NCBI GenBank assembly: GCA_944470555.2
Contig: OX104127.1
Location: 68,533,646 to 68,597,645 of the forward strand
DNA from: Heterobilharzia americana
Lineage: Eukaryota > Platyhelminthes > Trematoda > Strigeidida > Schistosomatidae
Length of the DNA stretch: 64,000 bases
Direction of reading: 5' to 3'
Part shown: piece by piece, positions 1 through 12,700 of the stretch
Position numbering within the stretch: position 1 is the first letter of the stretch
How the letters are laid out: every line of letters starts with the position of its first letter
Program-made: the position numbers and the translations under genes
Notes under the pieces: model-generated
The model's input: the letters and a program-made list of their open reading frames with translations, nothing else
Database searches by the model: none
Told to the model about the DNA's origin: nothing

Positions 1-540
1 GCTGTTAAACACAGGGGATGTGGAGAGGTTGCCGGTGTTTGACAATTTTTGACTTCGTAGCATAGACCGTTTGTCGTGATGTTACCTTGTCAATAATGCA
101 GAAGCCGAGGTGTTGAGTGTTTGGTAGAGGAGGGAAGTCATTTTGGAATACGTAGACGTAATCGGAAAACGTTGACAATTTCCTCAAACATATAAACTCA
201 GTAGTAGGCGCAGTCCAATTCACTTACAAGGTAGGAAATGAACAAGGAGAATTATCTATGTTGAATTGGAGGATAAAACGAAGGACAGACGGTGGCTTGG
301 ATACTATCGATTACAGAAAAGTGATACATCCCAATAGTCATCTCATCCAATGTTTGTTAAGGCAGGTTCAGTCAAATGTCTAAATGATAGAGCTAGAAAA
401 CTGACTAGTCAGTGCAAGGAATTAAGAAAGGAACTGAAGCAAGTAAAAGAAGCGTTAGTAGGAAAGTCATTTGATGGGATTAATGACCTTCACCGACTGG
501 GATTGTTGGAATGTGTGTTACACATGCCTAGTCAGTTTTT
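1..540 (+). mobile_element. RTE-like retrotransposon, C-terminal fragment (first copy of a direct repeat)
   Basis: The left edge of the window lies inside decayed RTE-like C-terminal coding sequence (VFDNF, then LRSIDRL, with stops). An unrelated stretch follows, and then a recognisable tail at about 450-530 ([16 protein letters not shown], cf. the family pattern LHRLRWLGHVLRMP). The coiled-coil-like reading frame at 350-622 ([16 protein letters not shown]) ends in this tail, so it is not a host protein. The stretch is repeated almost exactly at 3842-4369. Confidence 0.65.
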
Positions 541-609
541 CTACCCATGCATCTCGTTAGACAGTGATAAGCTTTTCACTGTCATTGTGTCATTTTTTTT
601 CTTTTACAG

Positions 610-743
610 TCTGATAGACTAATAGTTGAAGAATTTTTTGGGATTTTGTCTGGTTTGAATGTGTTACCTGATGATGTTCTTTGTGATTTGAAATCGGCGA
701 TGATGTGTCGCAGTTATGCACTCGCTGTTGAGTTGATGAAAAG
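610..743 (+). CDS. Gene 1 exon a (first exon in window)
   Basis: It is preceded by a long pyrimidine tract ending in acag and followed by gttagt. It is read at phase 0 for 44 codons plus two bases, with motifs [14 protein letters not shown] and YALAVELMK (residues 1-45 of the visible protein). Earlier exons must lie left of the window because there is no start codon. Confidence 0.78.
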
Positions 744-3700
744 GTTAGTTTTCCAGGCATTTATCAAGATTTATTGTCTTTTCCTAAATCAGGTTAGATA
801 TTGGTGAACTCTGTTGAGGCAAACTTCAGTGGGAACATATATATATGCAACTCAGCACTCTCTTAGCATCAAGCCACACCTTTAGCACCAATGTTATGAT
901 ACTACACCTCCGTGTGGATTTTATCTCAACGATGTAATCTTAACTAAGACAGCTTCTTTGACCTAGTGATCGAGCTCTTATATCATGATGACTTAACCAG
1001 TTATGTTGTTCAAACGCTTGTTCCCTGAAGGTCCAAGCATCCCAGTAAGATCAATGGGATAGTGGTGAGACAAAAGCAGTTACTGTTGTAGTGTTAATTG
1101 CTACGCTATGGTATGAGTCGGAGGGCGAAGTCGCACTGCTGGCTTCGTGGAATTGTTACAGTAGTATGTTGTTTCCTTTGGATGACCAGCGGTAGAGTGC
1201 TGATGCTACCTTCCCAGTCGGATGAGGGCTTAGAAAAAGCTGACTCTATAAAGAGCGTAGTCTCCTGTATCCCGCGGCGTATATTCCCCAACGAAATGGG
1301 TTCTTAATCAGATTCGCAAAAATATTTTCTGTAACCGCCAAAACGTTGGGTGTTACTTGCCTCAAGCAAGTCTCCTTTGATCTTCGAGTTTATGCATCAA
1401 CCCTTCTTTTCTAGGCACCTCAAGAACTGGCCTTTCATGGTATAGACAGTGGGGGAAGCGTTAACCCCTCTCAAAACTCTGTCAGTACTCAAGTTCCCCA
1501 GATTATTATCATCCTTCCACATCTGTAGCTTCTATTTTTCCTTCGAATCTCTTTATCAACATTCATAATTCATTTTTGATTTGTCACAGGTCTGTAGCTG
1601 TCGATGATGATTTGGGTTCATGGAATAACATCACTTATCTCTTGAAATTGCGTTTCAAACTACTTATTTGAGCTTTAAATATCCATACTCTCCGTCAAAG
1701 AGGCCAATAATCCTCGCCAGCCGAAACTCTGGGATCTCGGGCGACGGATGTGTGTAGTATTTATGCGACACTCAGACATGATCCAAGTACGGTAATTCAT
1801 TTAACCCCATCTGGCCATTATGTTGAGTCCTCAGAATTCAGCATTCACGTGTCTGGAGATTTAATGACTAGTTTTCGGGGTCTAGTGGGTGTAGGAAAAA
1901 GAACTACTCGACTGGATTCATGTTGACTGTTTTCTATGCGCTGTTCTACTAAATGGCACAATGAAGACTAAAAAGAGTAGTGAAGCCAGGCATTTTCTTT
2001 CTGTGTTCCCTGCACACAAACTCACTACAGTTTACAGTTCGGATGAAGTGGAGGATGAACTGTACGGAAAACTGCCCTGGCTCCTACAGAAAGCCAAATG
2101 TTTATGTACTAGTTATGCAGGTGATTTCAATACTCAAGTGTGTTGGCTAAATCAGGCAGAAAGGCAATTACGTGGCACTATCGGAATTCCAGGCGAACGA
2201 ATAGATAATGGTGGCTACCTCCTGCAAATATGCTCAGACAACCGTTCTTTTCGGGCAAGTACAAACTTCAGATATGAAAAGAGAGAGAGAGAGAGAGAGA
2301 CATTGACCGACCTCAATTCAATGGTGAACAGATAGACCTGAATACTATTAGTCATCGCTACAGGCGGTCGCTTTATGGTAACCGTCTCTCTTGGAGCACT
2401 GCTATAGGCGGTGATCTCGCGTATGTCTGCGCCTAAACGGACACAGGAGAACCACAGCAGCAAAACCATTGTAAACACTGCTTGACAACGAAAATACTGA
2501 AGATTTTTCAACAAGGAACTAGTTGAACTGTTATCCGTACTCAAACGCATCATTCACTCAAAAACGACTTGTTTGCATCTCCACTCTATTGTAAAAACAG
2601 CCTGGAGTACCGTAGCCGACTTTTAGAAAGTGGTTATAAGGGACCATTGAATCTCAACAGCTTCTGGCAATGGGTGCACGCGAACGCAGCCCTGCTGCCT
2701 CCGAGCACCATGCAGAGTGAAAGCAGCTGAAATGTAGACTGATAAGAAGTTTAAACCGTGACTACGAACAGTGGTGGGTAATGAAGAAGAAGGAGATGGA
2801 AAAGACAACAGCGTTAATTATAATAGACAGTTACTTAGACTAATCAATGAAACTAGAGCGAAGAGGTCAGTGGTAATAAGACCGTTGTGGAGAAAGATGG
2901 GTTTGTGGTTTGCTCACAGGGGAGATGACAGGAATGATGGGTGGAGCAGTTAGATTGACCTCCACTTACTATTCCGTTGCCCGCTATCTAATCAAAGCCT
3001 GAATAGAACATTGACATTGATTCTAGACCCTGTAATAATCAGATTTGTGAATGAAGCTCGGAAACAAGGCGTGGCAAAACTGAGCAGACTTCAAACATGG
3101 ACTAGGGTGCGTGCGTCCATCAAATATTCACTGTCCGTCAGGTTCTAAAACACAGGGACTTACCGACGCTGACTGTAGTTCGCGACCTGAAGGTTCTATT
3201 CAAGGCCTTCGATCAATAGGTTTTATGTCAGTGTCTCACTGAAAAGAGTGCCGACTAAGTATATCACTCTGTTGATGGCTCTCCACTCGAAAATCCTTTG
3301 GCGTTCAGAGCCTATGATTATGGTATCACGCTATTTGAATATGTCGAGGGGTGTTCATCAAGTGTTTGATCTCTTCATTCCTACTCAGCTTCCTCATACA
3401 CATGCTCATGGAGATCTCCCCCTATTGGTTTGACTTCCCAGGGATTGATCATGTTTGAAGAGAATCCTTGGTAGATCTATGGTAGGTAGATTACAAATTC
3501 CCGTTAGGTGAGGATGCTAACAAGATGCAAAGTCTTCTGGACACCTTGAGTGTCAATTCGAGAATGTTTGTCGTGTGTTCCCCACGACCTATATATATAA
3601 ATTGTTGCTTCAGGACTGATCTTCAGTGATTGAGTGCGTTGACCACTTCACTTAACTGAGAAGTCGGTTCAACCCTATTGATTCTAGTGACTAATGAAAT

Positions 3701-6700
3701 TACAACAGGGATGCAAAAGGCTCGTTTGGCTTTTGCGAAATCACACCATTTGTGACACTGCCTTGATATCGGATTGCCTATGGAGGGTCGGGTGTGTTGG
3801 GGTGGAGTTAGTCCTTTTCTACAATATGAGTGTGAAACCTGGCTGTTAAACACAGGGGATGTGGAGAGGTTGCCGGTGTTTGACAATTTTTGACTTCGTA
3901 GCATAGACCGTTTGTCGTGATGTTACCTTGTCAATAATGCAGAAGCCGAGGTGTTGAGTGTTTGGTAGAGGAGGGAAGTCATTTTGGAATACGTAGACGT
4001 AATCGGAAAACATTGACAATTTCCTCAAACATATAAACTCAGTAGTAGGCGCAGTCCAATTCACTTACAAGGTAGGAAATGAACAAGGAGAATTATCTAT
4101 GTTGAATTGGAGGATAAAACGAAGGACAGACGGTGGCTTGGATACTATCGATTACAGAAAAGTGATACATCCCAATAGTCATCTCATCCAATGTTTGTTA
4201 AGGCAGGTTCAGTCAAATGTCTAAATGATAGAGCTAGAAAACTGACTAGTCAGTGCAAGGAATTAAGAAAGGAACTGAAGCAAGTAAAAGAAGCGTTAGT
4301 AGGAAAGTCATTTGATGGGATTAATGACCTTCACCGACTGGGATTGTTGGAATGTGTGTTACACATGCCAAGTCACTTTTTTTCTCGTTGCACGATGTTA
4401 TTCGAGGCGAGTTCAGAGTGGATGAAGGTCATGGGTAGCCGGAGTAAAGGATTTCGTGAGTGTATGAAACTTTGCCTTTGGTATGACGCTTGTGGCGAAA
4501 ATGTTGAGTTCGCCATTGGAGTTCTGTAATTTGAGACTATAAATGGTGTTGCTGGGAATCGACCTCAGGTGTATGGATGTATGGACACATTTGCTTCATC
4601 TCAGTCATCATACTGAATTGCCTTTTCTTTCTGCTGTATTACTTTGTCTTTAATCCTAGTACTTTTTCGATTGATTTACTGCTATGAATTGTGCCATCAG
4701 TTACTTTTTTTCCAATAATACATCGTCCTATCTTGATCGTGTCGATCCATCTCTATGTCGCCAGCAGACTGAAACCGCCGCCTAAATAAATGTGGAAGAA
4801 CTTTTCGGTGGCGTGATACAGAGGAACTTTACTTAACCATCAGCTAAAGTTGTCGATACGGAAACCACAGCATTATTAGTGATGATGACATTTGTTTGGA
4901 AGTACCTATGTAAGTGTCAAATCTTGAGATGAAATTGACCGAAAATATCTTTCAAAAGTGCACTACACAGTAGTTTACGAAGAATACCTGGAAGGAGAAG
5001 GTGTGGCATCAAAGTAGACAAACATGTTAAGGTGCGAAAGATGCTTGAATATTAAGGATAGTGCAGATGTTCAAACTTTGGAGATCGTCACTGGCTGTAC
5101 ATCTGCACCATTGTGGCTTATTTTCGCCCGTGACTTACCACTTTTAAGAGGCTTCACAAGGTAGTGTCATATCTCTCTCTGACCACCATAAGCCTCCGAC
5201 CGACGCTGCCCTACTTTGGCGGACATTGTTTTTCCAGGTAGTGTCTTCACCTAACATAACAGTGTCGTATTTGTACCCTAAGTAAACTAGATTGTCTTGG
5301 GTGAATCAGTCAATGGTTATGAAGTCCGGTTTACCTAAGATTATTTCCATTAGTACGTCTGTAACGAAGTTAAGCAAGATTAGTGACATCTCCGATGAGT
5401 GTTACATTGAAAATTCTTCTGCTTGTCACTTACAAGTTGTTTGTTGATAACTTCCAAAATACAATTTCTGCTTAACTGTTTATGTTGATTAATATGTTGA
5501 TAAGTACTTGACAATTTGTTTTATTCACTTGTATTGTTTTCAGCATGGAAAGGCAAACATTAGAAATTGTTGTACCATTTTTAGTTTATTCTGTTCTAAT
5601 CAGCCGAAATGCACAGGGTAAGAAATGGCATTTCCTAGTCAGAATATCCTTTTTTATGCTTCTAGAAAAGATAGTCAGTCATGTGAGCTTTGGTATTGGT
5701 TGTTGAGGCTTTGAGGACATTGTTAACAATCCAAGTCTTCATCGAATCCAACTGATCTTGTGTACTTATCATTTCAGCACTTTAAGTAGGTGTGAGTACG
5801 ACAGAAGCATTAGGTGCTTTCAAGATGTTCAGTATTCTAAATTTACTGGGTTTATCAATAAGGTAGAAATATGATCGATGAAAATGCTTGCTGTCTCTAC
5901 TGGGGTTATTTTATGTATTGACTTATTTAATGGTCGTAACTAGGACATGACATATGACTATGAATTTCCTGACTGTTGGTTTCATGAGTGCAGGGAGATG
6001 TTTGTTTCACAGTTTCGATCTTTAAAGTACTATAGATCAATAGTTTAAGACTCTTAAAGCTATAGCTAAGAATTTTTAACAAAGGTGCAGATCTATACAT
6101 TCTTTAGAGTCTTTGAAATATGGAACACATAGCTGTAAGAATGCATATTTCTGCACCTTAAAATAGCAGTCTGTTGACCACAAACTAAAACATCCAGTCT
6201 CTACTGAAAAATCAGGATATCAAGGGTTGATTTTAGGAATTATCCTGACAGTTAACGAAATATGGTAATGACACAAAATTCAAAATAACTTGAAGTTTTC
6301 ATTCTACTTGGAAAACAGTAATAGAGACTGCAATTAATCTTTGGAAGATAATGATTCAGTCAATAGATTTCAGCAATATTATCCGAATTAATGGATACAT
6401 ATGAATGTATTTCTACAGTCTTCGAGCTCACTGAAATATAGACTGACAGAATGTTTGCACAGTGATAATGAGTGTTGGTAGACAGCGAAGGCTAATGATG
6501 CCAGCAGCGATGCGCATTGGTACATAGTTATTGACACTGTAGCGGAAATAGACACATTTTCGATCAAAGTTGTGAAAGAGAGCATTTTTTTCCTGTAGCT
6601 TTTTAAGGTTTCTCTTTCGAAAGTTGTGCAGGTAACAGCGAGTGAAAATATGCTAAGATAGATTGCCTAAATGAATCAAAGAATTATATTATTGCTCACA

Positions 6701-9700
6701 GTTGACGGTGTTTCGATGCGCATGGTTTACCAAATGAGACACCTATTAATTCATGTCGAAGTTAATCGTACGGTTGAAAGTTATACGTTTACTCATTTTC
6801 AGTAATCCCCGTTGTGAGTAGTGCTGTTCCCACGGAGACTGGAACTTTTCCATATTAGATTTGTTTATTTGATTTATAACACACAGTGATATAGTGTTAT
6901 TTACTTGATGACGTTTCGAGCATAAATTGTTGCTCATAATCATATCAATGTAATCACACAACTTTCGGCATTTCATTTTTATAGTTATGTCACCTTATAT
7001 GAGTTGTTTTTATTGGTAGCAAAAATTTCCATATATCTGGTATAGGTGTTGCATCATTTTTATTACATGTGTTACATGTTAATTCGATGAACAAAGATTC
7101 AGTAATCAATCTCTCCCTCCATCTAATGATATTGGACTTAAGTACAGTGGCTTTCTCTCACCCTATTGTGTTATCCACTAAACCATTGAAGCACGAGAGA
7201 CTGTTTTAAGATATAGGTAGTTGAAGAGTAAAGAATATGTGATTCCTTTTTCTTGCTTTGATTCTTTGTGTCTTGTCGCTTTTCAGACATCAATGAATTG
7301 CTGCTTATTGCAACTGATAAGCACAAGGAATTGTTCGAAATGTTGTGCGAATACTCTCAACCGTTAATGAATATTAGTCTACGGTATTCTTACCAAGCGC
7401 TTAGAAAACAATATGAGTGAGCAGGTTTTATCAACTAAATGTTTTTGATGGAGGTGTTATAAAATATTTGAAAATATTATACTCTTATCGCCGCTTGTTA
7501 TAACCTTCTACTAACTACTTGATATAACCTCAGTTATATATATAAACGCTTAAACAACTAACCTTCTAGTTCGACCCCTTGGTTTTCTCAAAAAAGGGGA
7601 AAGGTTTATTGCCACGTCAAAAATATCTACAAAATACGAGGGTTTATACTATATTTACAGTGGCTTTGGCTTTGTCTAGGTTTTTGTTGAATGGCATATC
7701 CTATTGATTTTCCGTCTCTTCAACCACTCTGATGTTCTCATTCGGTCCACATACTTTCTCGCTAAACCTCTGGACAAAACGATTGGCTGCAAAAAGCGTC
7801 ATGGATTTAGGGTTTTTTATCCAGACCATAGCAATATTATTCCACACCATAACAGAAAACTTTGATATATTAGGTTTTTTGTACGTAGTGTTTGTTTTTA
7901 TTCATGTTGGTATTTATTAGTAGCCTATGCCATAATTTACAAGTTCACGACCTAGTTTTTCTACTACTATCTGGATCGGTATAAACTATCATGAAGTTGC
8001 ATGCACTAGCTGTGAACTAGTTTAAAGTACTATTGGGTATATCGACTTCGCTTTACATTTCTAATGAAATCATGTAGTCGGTAGGAAACTCTGTTGAGAC
8101 TGTTAAAAGTGCTAGCAACAGGAAACTCGATGACGTAAACTTTCAATCTATAGAGGTGATAGTAAACCTTCCGCCCGATTGGATTACGGAACATTTTTTC
8201 CATTATGAAGTGATATAGATTCTCGTTGGATAAGCGTCAAAATGTTGAACAGGGGTACAACGGTTACACCGTTGATAAGCGTGGGTGGCCCCAAACGAAC
8301 GAAACGACTATTCGGTACTCGAATAACTTTGATCTAGCTGACGAAATGCTGCAGATCAGCCTGAGTGGTTTCCTACCACTCACGTTGTTAAGTAGTACCA
8401 TACTTTGTTAGTTCATGACACTTTTGTTTCAGATATCATACATTGTGATCTTGGCTGCATAGTTGTTTCCCAATGGAGATAACATTGACCTGGTCAGTTG
8501 AAAGACTACTCAACTGTGAGAAATTTTCAGTCTGGACCGTTCACTTTGTGAATCATTTGGAAATTGATCATTCTAGTTTACGTTTGAATAGGCATACAGT
8601 GAATTTCTCAGCTGACGAATGATCTTAAGACTCCATTTTCATGGTAATCACTTAGATGAAGTAGGTAATTCACACCACCCTGAAAGTACTTGCTATTTGG
8701 TTGATCCTATAACATTAGAGTGCTTTAGGCGGAATCGAGTTTAAGGTAAGTGGTGTTTTTTATTTAAACTGTATTGTGAATTTAGTTTTCAGTCGACTAT
8801 CTACTTGTTTTTTTTCGTAATACTGAACACTAAGTCCTCGCGGGAAAATTTCGATGATTCATTCCCCCACCCTTTCCTCCTGTATTTATTCTGCTTTTAA
8901 ATAGTGGTCAAACCTTGGACTGGTTATCACAATCTGGTTTGAATTATTTTTGTCTTGGACTGCAAACTACTGAACAAAGTAAGTTAATGCGGTTCTTCAA
9001 ATTATTTCATTGTACCTATTTAATGATAGCGTATCCCATTAGTTAGTTATGTATGCAAACTCTCTGAGGTTCATTCCTTCCAAAGGATTTATGTTTACTT
9101 CTTAAAATTTAATCCTCTGCGACACAGCTCAGTTAATGCAAAGACAGAATTTTCGTTTCTCAAGATGACATTTCTTGGCATTAGTAACGTATTTTGGCAA
9201 CATCTGTAGAGCAGTTATTTGTTATTTACTTCTGCAGGTGAAAGAGACAAAATAATTTTTCATTCTTTTACCTTATCTTCATCAACGTGAGACCAGGTCG
9301 TTAAAAGTAGAAGATATGAAGCGATGACGGGATTTCGATCACATATGTCTTCGTAGCATTGCTTGCGTTTGACAGAATCACTATGTGAGCAATGTTGAAG
9401 TCAGACGAAGTGTACTGGGCCACATATGCTAGTCGAATAATGAGACTTTGAACCTCCATCCACTGAAGTGGCTTGAACATCACATCATACTGCACATGCC
9501 GAGCCACTGTCTAACTCGACTCGCGATGCTAGGAGAAGTTGGATAAGGTTGTAAGAGGGTTGAGGGTAACTAGACTAAGACGTTGAACCAGTCGATGAAA
9601 CCTCTTACTGTTGATCTGAAGCGTGGTGTGAAAGATATAGGCTGTCTGTTTAGTGTCCTGTTGACAATAGGACTCAGTGGTTGATGTCTGACTCTTGGTG

Positions 9701-12700
9701 ATATGGCTGAAAATTGGTGACAATGGTGTAGATATATTCAGTCCTTGATGTCTTCTAAAGCTCGAACATCTGTACTAACGTGTATCTTTAGGCTGTTTAT
9801 TGTGTCACACAACTTAGTCTACCTTTATACCGATGTTTCTGTATGCATCTGTTTTTTGTATTCTACTGTGAAATGTGGCAAATTGAGCTGATTCACCTGT
9901 GTGCGAGGTGGTCCTTCATTGATTTTTTCAGTCAGTCATCGTCATTTTCGAGTATAGGTTCTTCATCCCACCTCTCATTAGCTATATGCGTAACATTCCA
10001 CTTCATGAAGTAAGTGCAGAGGATGTCATCAAACCGTCATGATGAAACGTCTACGACAAAGTACTTAGGCTCAGTGGATACCAAACCAGCATGATTCTCA
10101 GCTAAGAATTTTTCTTTTCATCCTTTGAAAATCGATTCATAATTACTCTTTTTAGCAATGATAAGGTAATTGGTCAAATAATTGCATATTTTTGCCCTAA
10201 GTTGTGAATTGAAGTTATTGTATTGGGGATAATAATCTCAGCCCTACGAATAAAACCTTGATGAATATAGAAAGCCTTGATGAGTTGTATGGCATTCGAA
10301 ACCCATTAACACTGGTTGAAATATAACTGCGTCAATGTCACTGGGTTGAATTTTTGTTGCATGTGGTAATAATAGTGGTGTAACTCATTTGTTTTTCTCA
10401 AGTTTTCATACTTTTTAGCTGTAGCTCAGGGTTTTAGAGAGATGGCCACCAACTTTTGGGTCTTGAGTTCGAGCTCTCTCCACCTACCCAGGTTTGGACA
10501 GTCAGTTAGTATCACTAGCCCTCACACAAAAGGTATGGTTCATTGCGAATATGCACTAGGTTGCTGACTGCGTTCTATTCCAATTCCGGAGTTCTCATTA
10601 CTAAACCAGACATAATTACTATGGGTTTTTATGCTTCCCAGGCCAGTCGAAAAGGGGGAAATAGGATTTGAACCCAGAACACATTGGTTGAAAGTTGGAA
10701 GGTTAAGCCAATCCTCCACTGCTTTACTCCTAACATACATGAAATGAGGGAAATTTACTTACATAGCGTACACTCCTTCTGACTGAACCTTAGAGATAAT
10801 CATACCTGCATATACTATCCCATTATTCTTAGTAGATCTGGCAGCATAGTCACAACACTGAATTAACAAAAAGTATATTGAATCTCTTTGTGCTATTCCT
10901 TCTGTTTGAAATCTTTTCCTTTTTTGTTCATTGAATTATAGAGGATAATGAAACAATAGAAATACTGCAGAACTGTAAGGTATGTGTATCCTGCTTCAGA
11001 TCGATTTTTGTTTTTCACGTTTTCACATAAAACGTTCTTCCTAATCTTTTTTCTTATCTCTCTGTCACTATTTTTTTTTACCGTTGATAATGATTCGATT
11101 AGCTTCGCTGATACTCTAATGTTACATCACTGCAAACGACATTTTACAGCTTTCAGTGTCTGCCCTCCCCCTCAAATCAAACAACAACAGTAAGAGACTT
11201 TATGAATTAGTGCCACATTTTCGGGAAAATACTGTCTCCTGGACGATTTGAATAACAATTTGAGAATGTTAGGAATATGTTTCTCACCACCTAAGACTGG
11301 TATATGTCGATAATTCATCTAACAATAAAAAGTGTTATGGTTAATGATGTCAATCACGTTAGCTGCTTAGAAAATTAACCAGCTTTGGTTTTTTGGTAGC
11401 TGACAAACTCTTCGTATAAATTCAAATGGCTTAATTGGTTTTTGATGCGTTGCTATACCTACGCCGTTAACGAGATATCTAATTGAACTACAAGGCATTT
11501 TATTCTGCTTCATTCTGTGGATAGTTGTGGCATGACCAATAATTGTGGAGAGATAAGAAGATTAAGGCCAGTGACCAGCTTTCTGTTTGTTACTTAGCTG
11601 ACATGTTACTGAACTGTCACGTAATGGATACTTAGGTGATGCATTTAGTGTAAGGTAGAAGAGACTGTAAACATTCCTTTACTGTTCATACGAGTTATGT
11701 CAGTGTAAACAGTTGTGCAATCTTCTCTGCTTCAATTTTGAAACTGCGGGATGAGATTTGAGTTAGTAATCGACCGTTGGATAATAATAGTCATAATAAT
11801 ATAATTCAGTGGAGTACAGATTTTTGTTATAGACTGTGAACCACACAAAATTGAAATTGCTTATGATGTTACCCGGTGTCCTAAACCAGAGCGATATTTC
11901 AACTTGGATGCATGCCTTGGAAGTCAGGTAATTAAATGGCAAACCGCATCACCGATGAATCACACCTAGTAATAGTTACAATAATATCGATACTCAACAC
12001 GATGAAGTTTCGTATCGATCTGCAAATTATACTTAGGTTACAAGGTGTAGATTTAATCTTGTTTGTTTCACGGTTATCTTATGTTCCCATTTTGGTTGAC
12101 TAATCAAGGAATATGAAATTTAATCATATCTATTACTTAAATATCACAGTTTTGTAAAGTGGTAAATACCAGTATTCTCTCAACGCTTATCTCATCAGCG
12201 TCAATGAGTTAAATATTCTCTTCTTAGCTTAAAAGTCATTCAGACATTTCATTAATTCAACTGTTCTTTCAGTTGGATCATTTAGGTTACCAAACTGTGG
12301 TTGCACTTTTGATTGAACAATAGCATGACCATTTAAGGTAGAGAACATGAGAGGGCTTCAGGTATTTGACCACCGCCACCTTCGTAACATACACCTTGTG
12401 TCATGGTGTCACCACATCAGAAACCGCAGTGTTAAGTCTTTAGGAGAAGAAGGGAATCATTTGATGTATTTATGAACATTCATTGACTGAGGTGACTGAA
12501 ACTTGTTTCGCGTATGCCTAGTCACCGTTTGCCTCATCGCACAATGTTAGCTATCTGAAGCAGGTTTAGACTGGAGCAAGCTTAGCCACAGCCAGACTGA
12601 AAAAAGGTATCAGTACCTGATACGTTTGAGCGTTGGTCTGAGCCATGTCAGGAGATACACACAAGCCACTTAGAGTCCACAGAAAGCAGGGGCTGACGAC

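Larger units (their letters stand above)
1940..4560 (+). mobile_element. Degenerate RTE-like retrotransposon (endonuclease to C-terminus)
   Basis: The plus-strand translation shows family motifs in order with many stops and shifts. The endonuclease signature is [17 protein letters not shown] (2125-2180) and then ASTNFRYEK. The linker is near 2790 ([13 protein letters not shown]). Thumb and C-terminal motifs follow ([32 protein letters not shown] near 3825-3895). The last part is [17 protein letters not shown] and [13 protein letters not shown] at 4330-4420. The RT palm is too decayed to read. It sits inside the first intron of gene 1 in the sense orientation and cannot be active. Confidence 0.7.

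Noticed and set aside
350..622. Open frame with a charged coiled-coil-like stretch, possible host protein
   Set aside because: Its end matches the RTE-like C-terminal pattern (LHRL..L..VLHMPS), and the same frame recurs at 4191-4529 and runs on into more RTE-like sequence.
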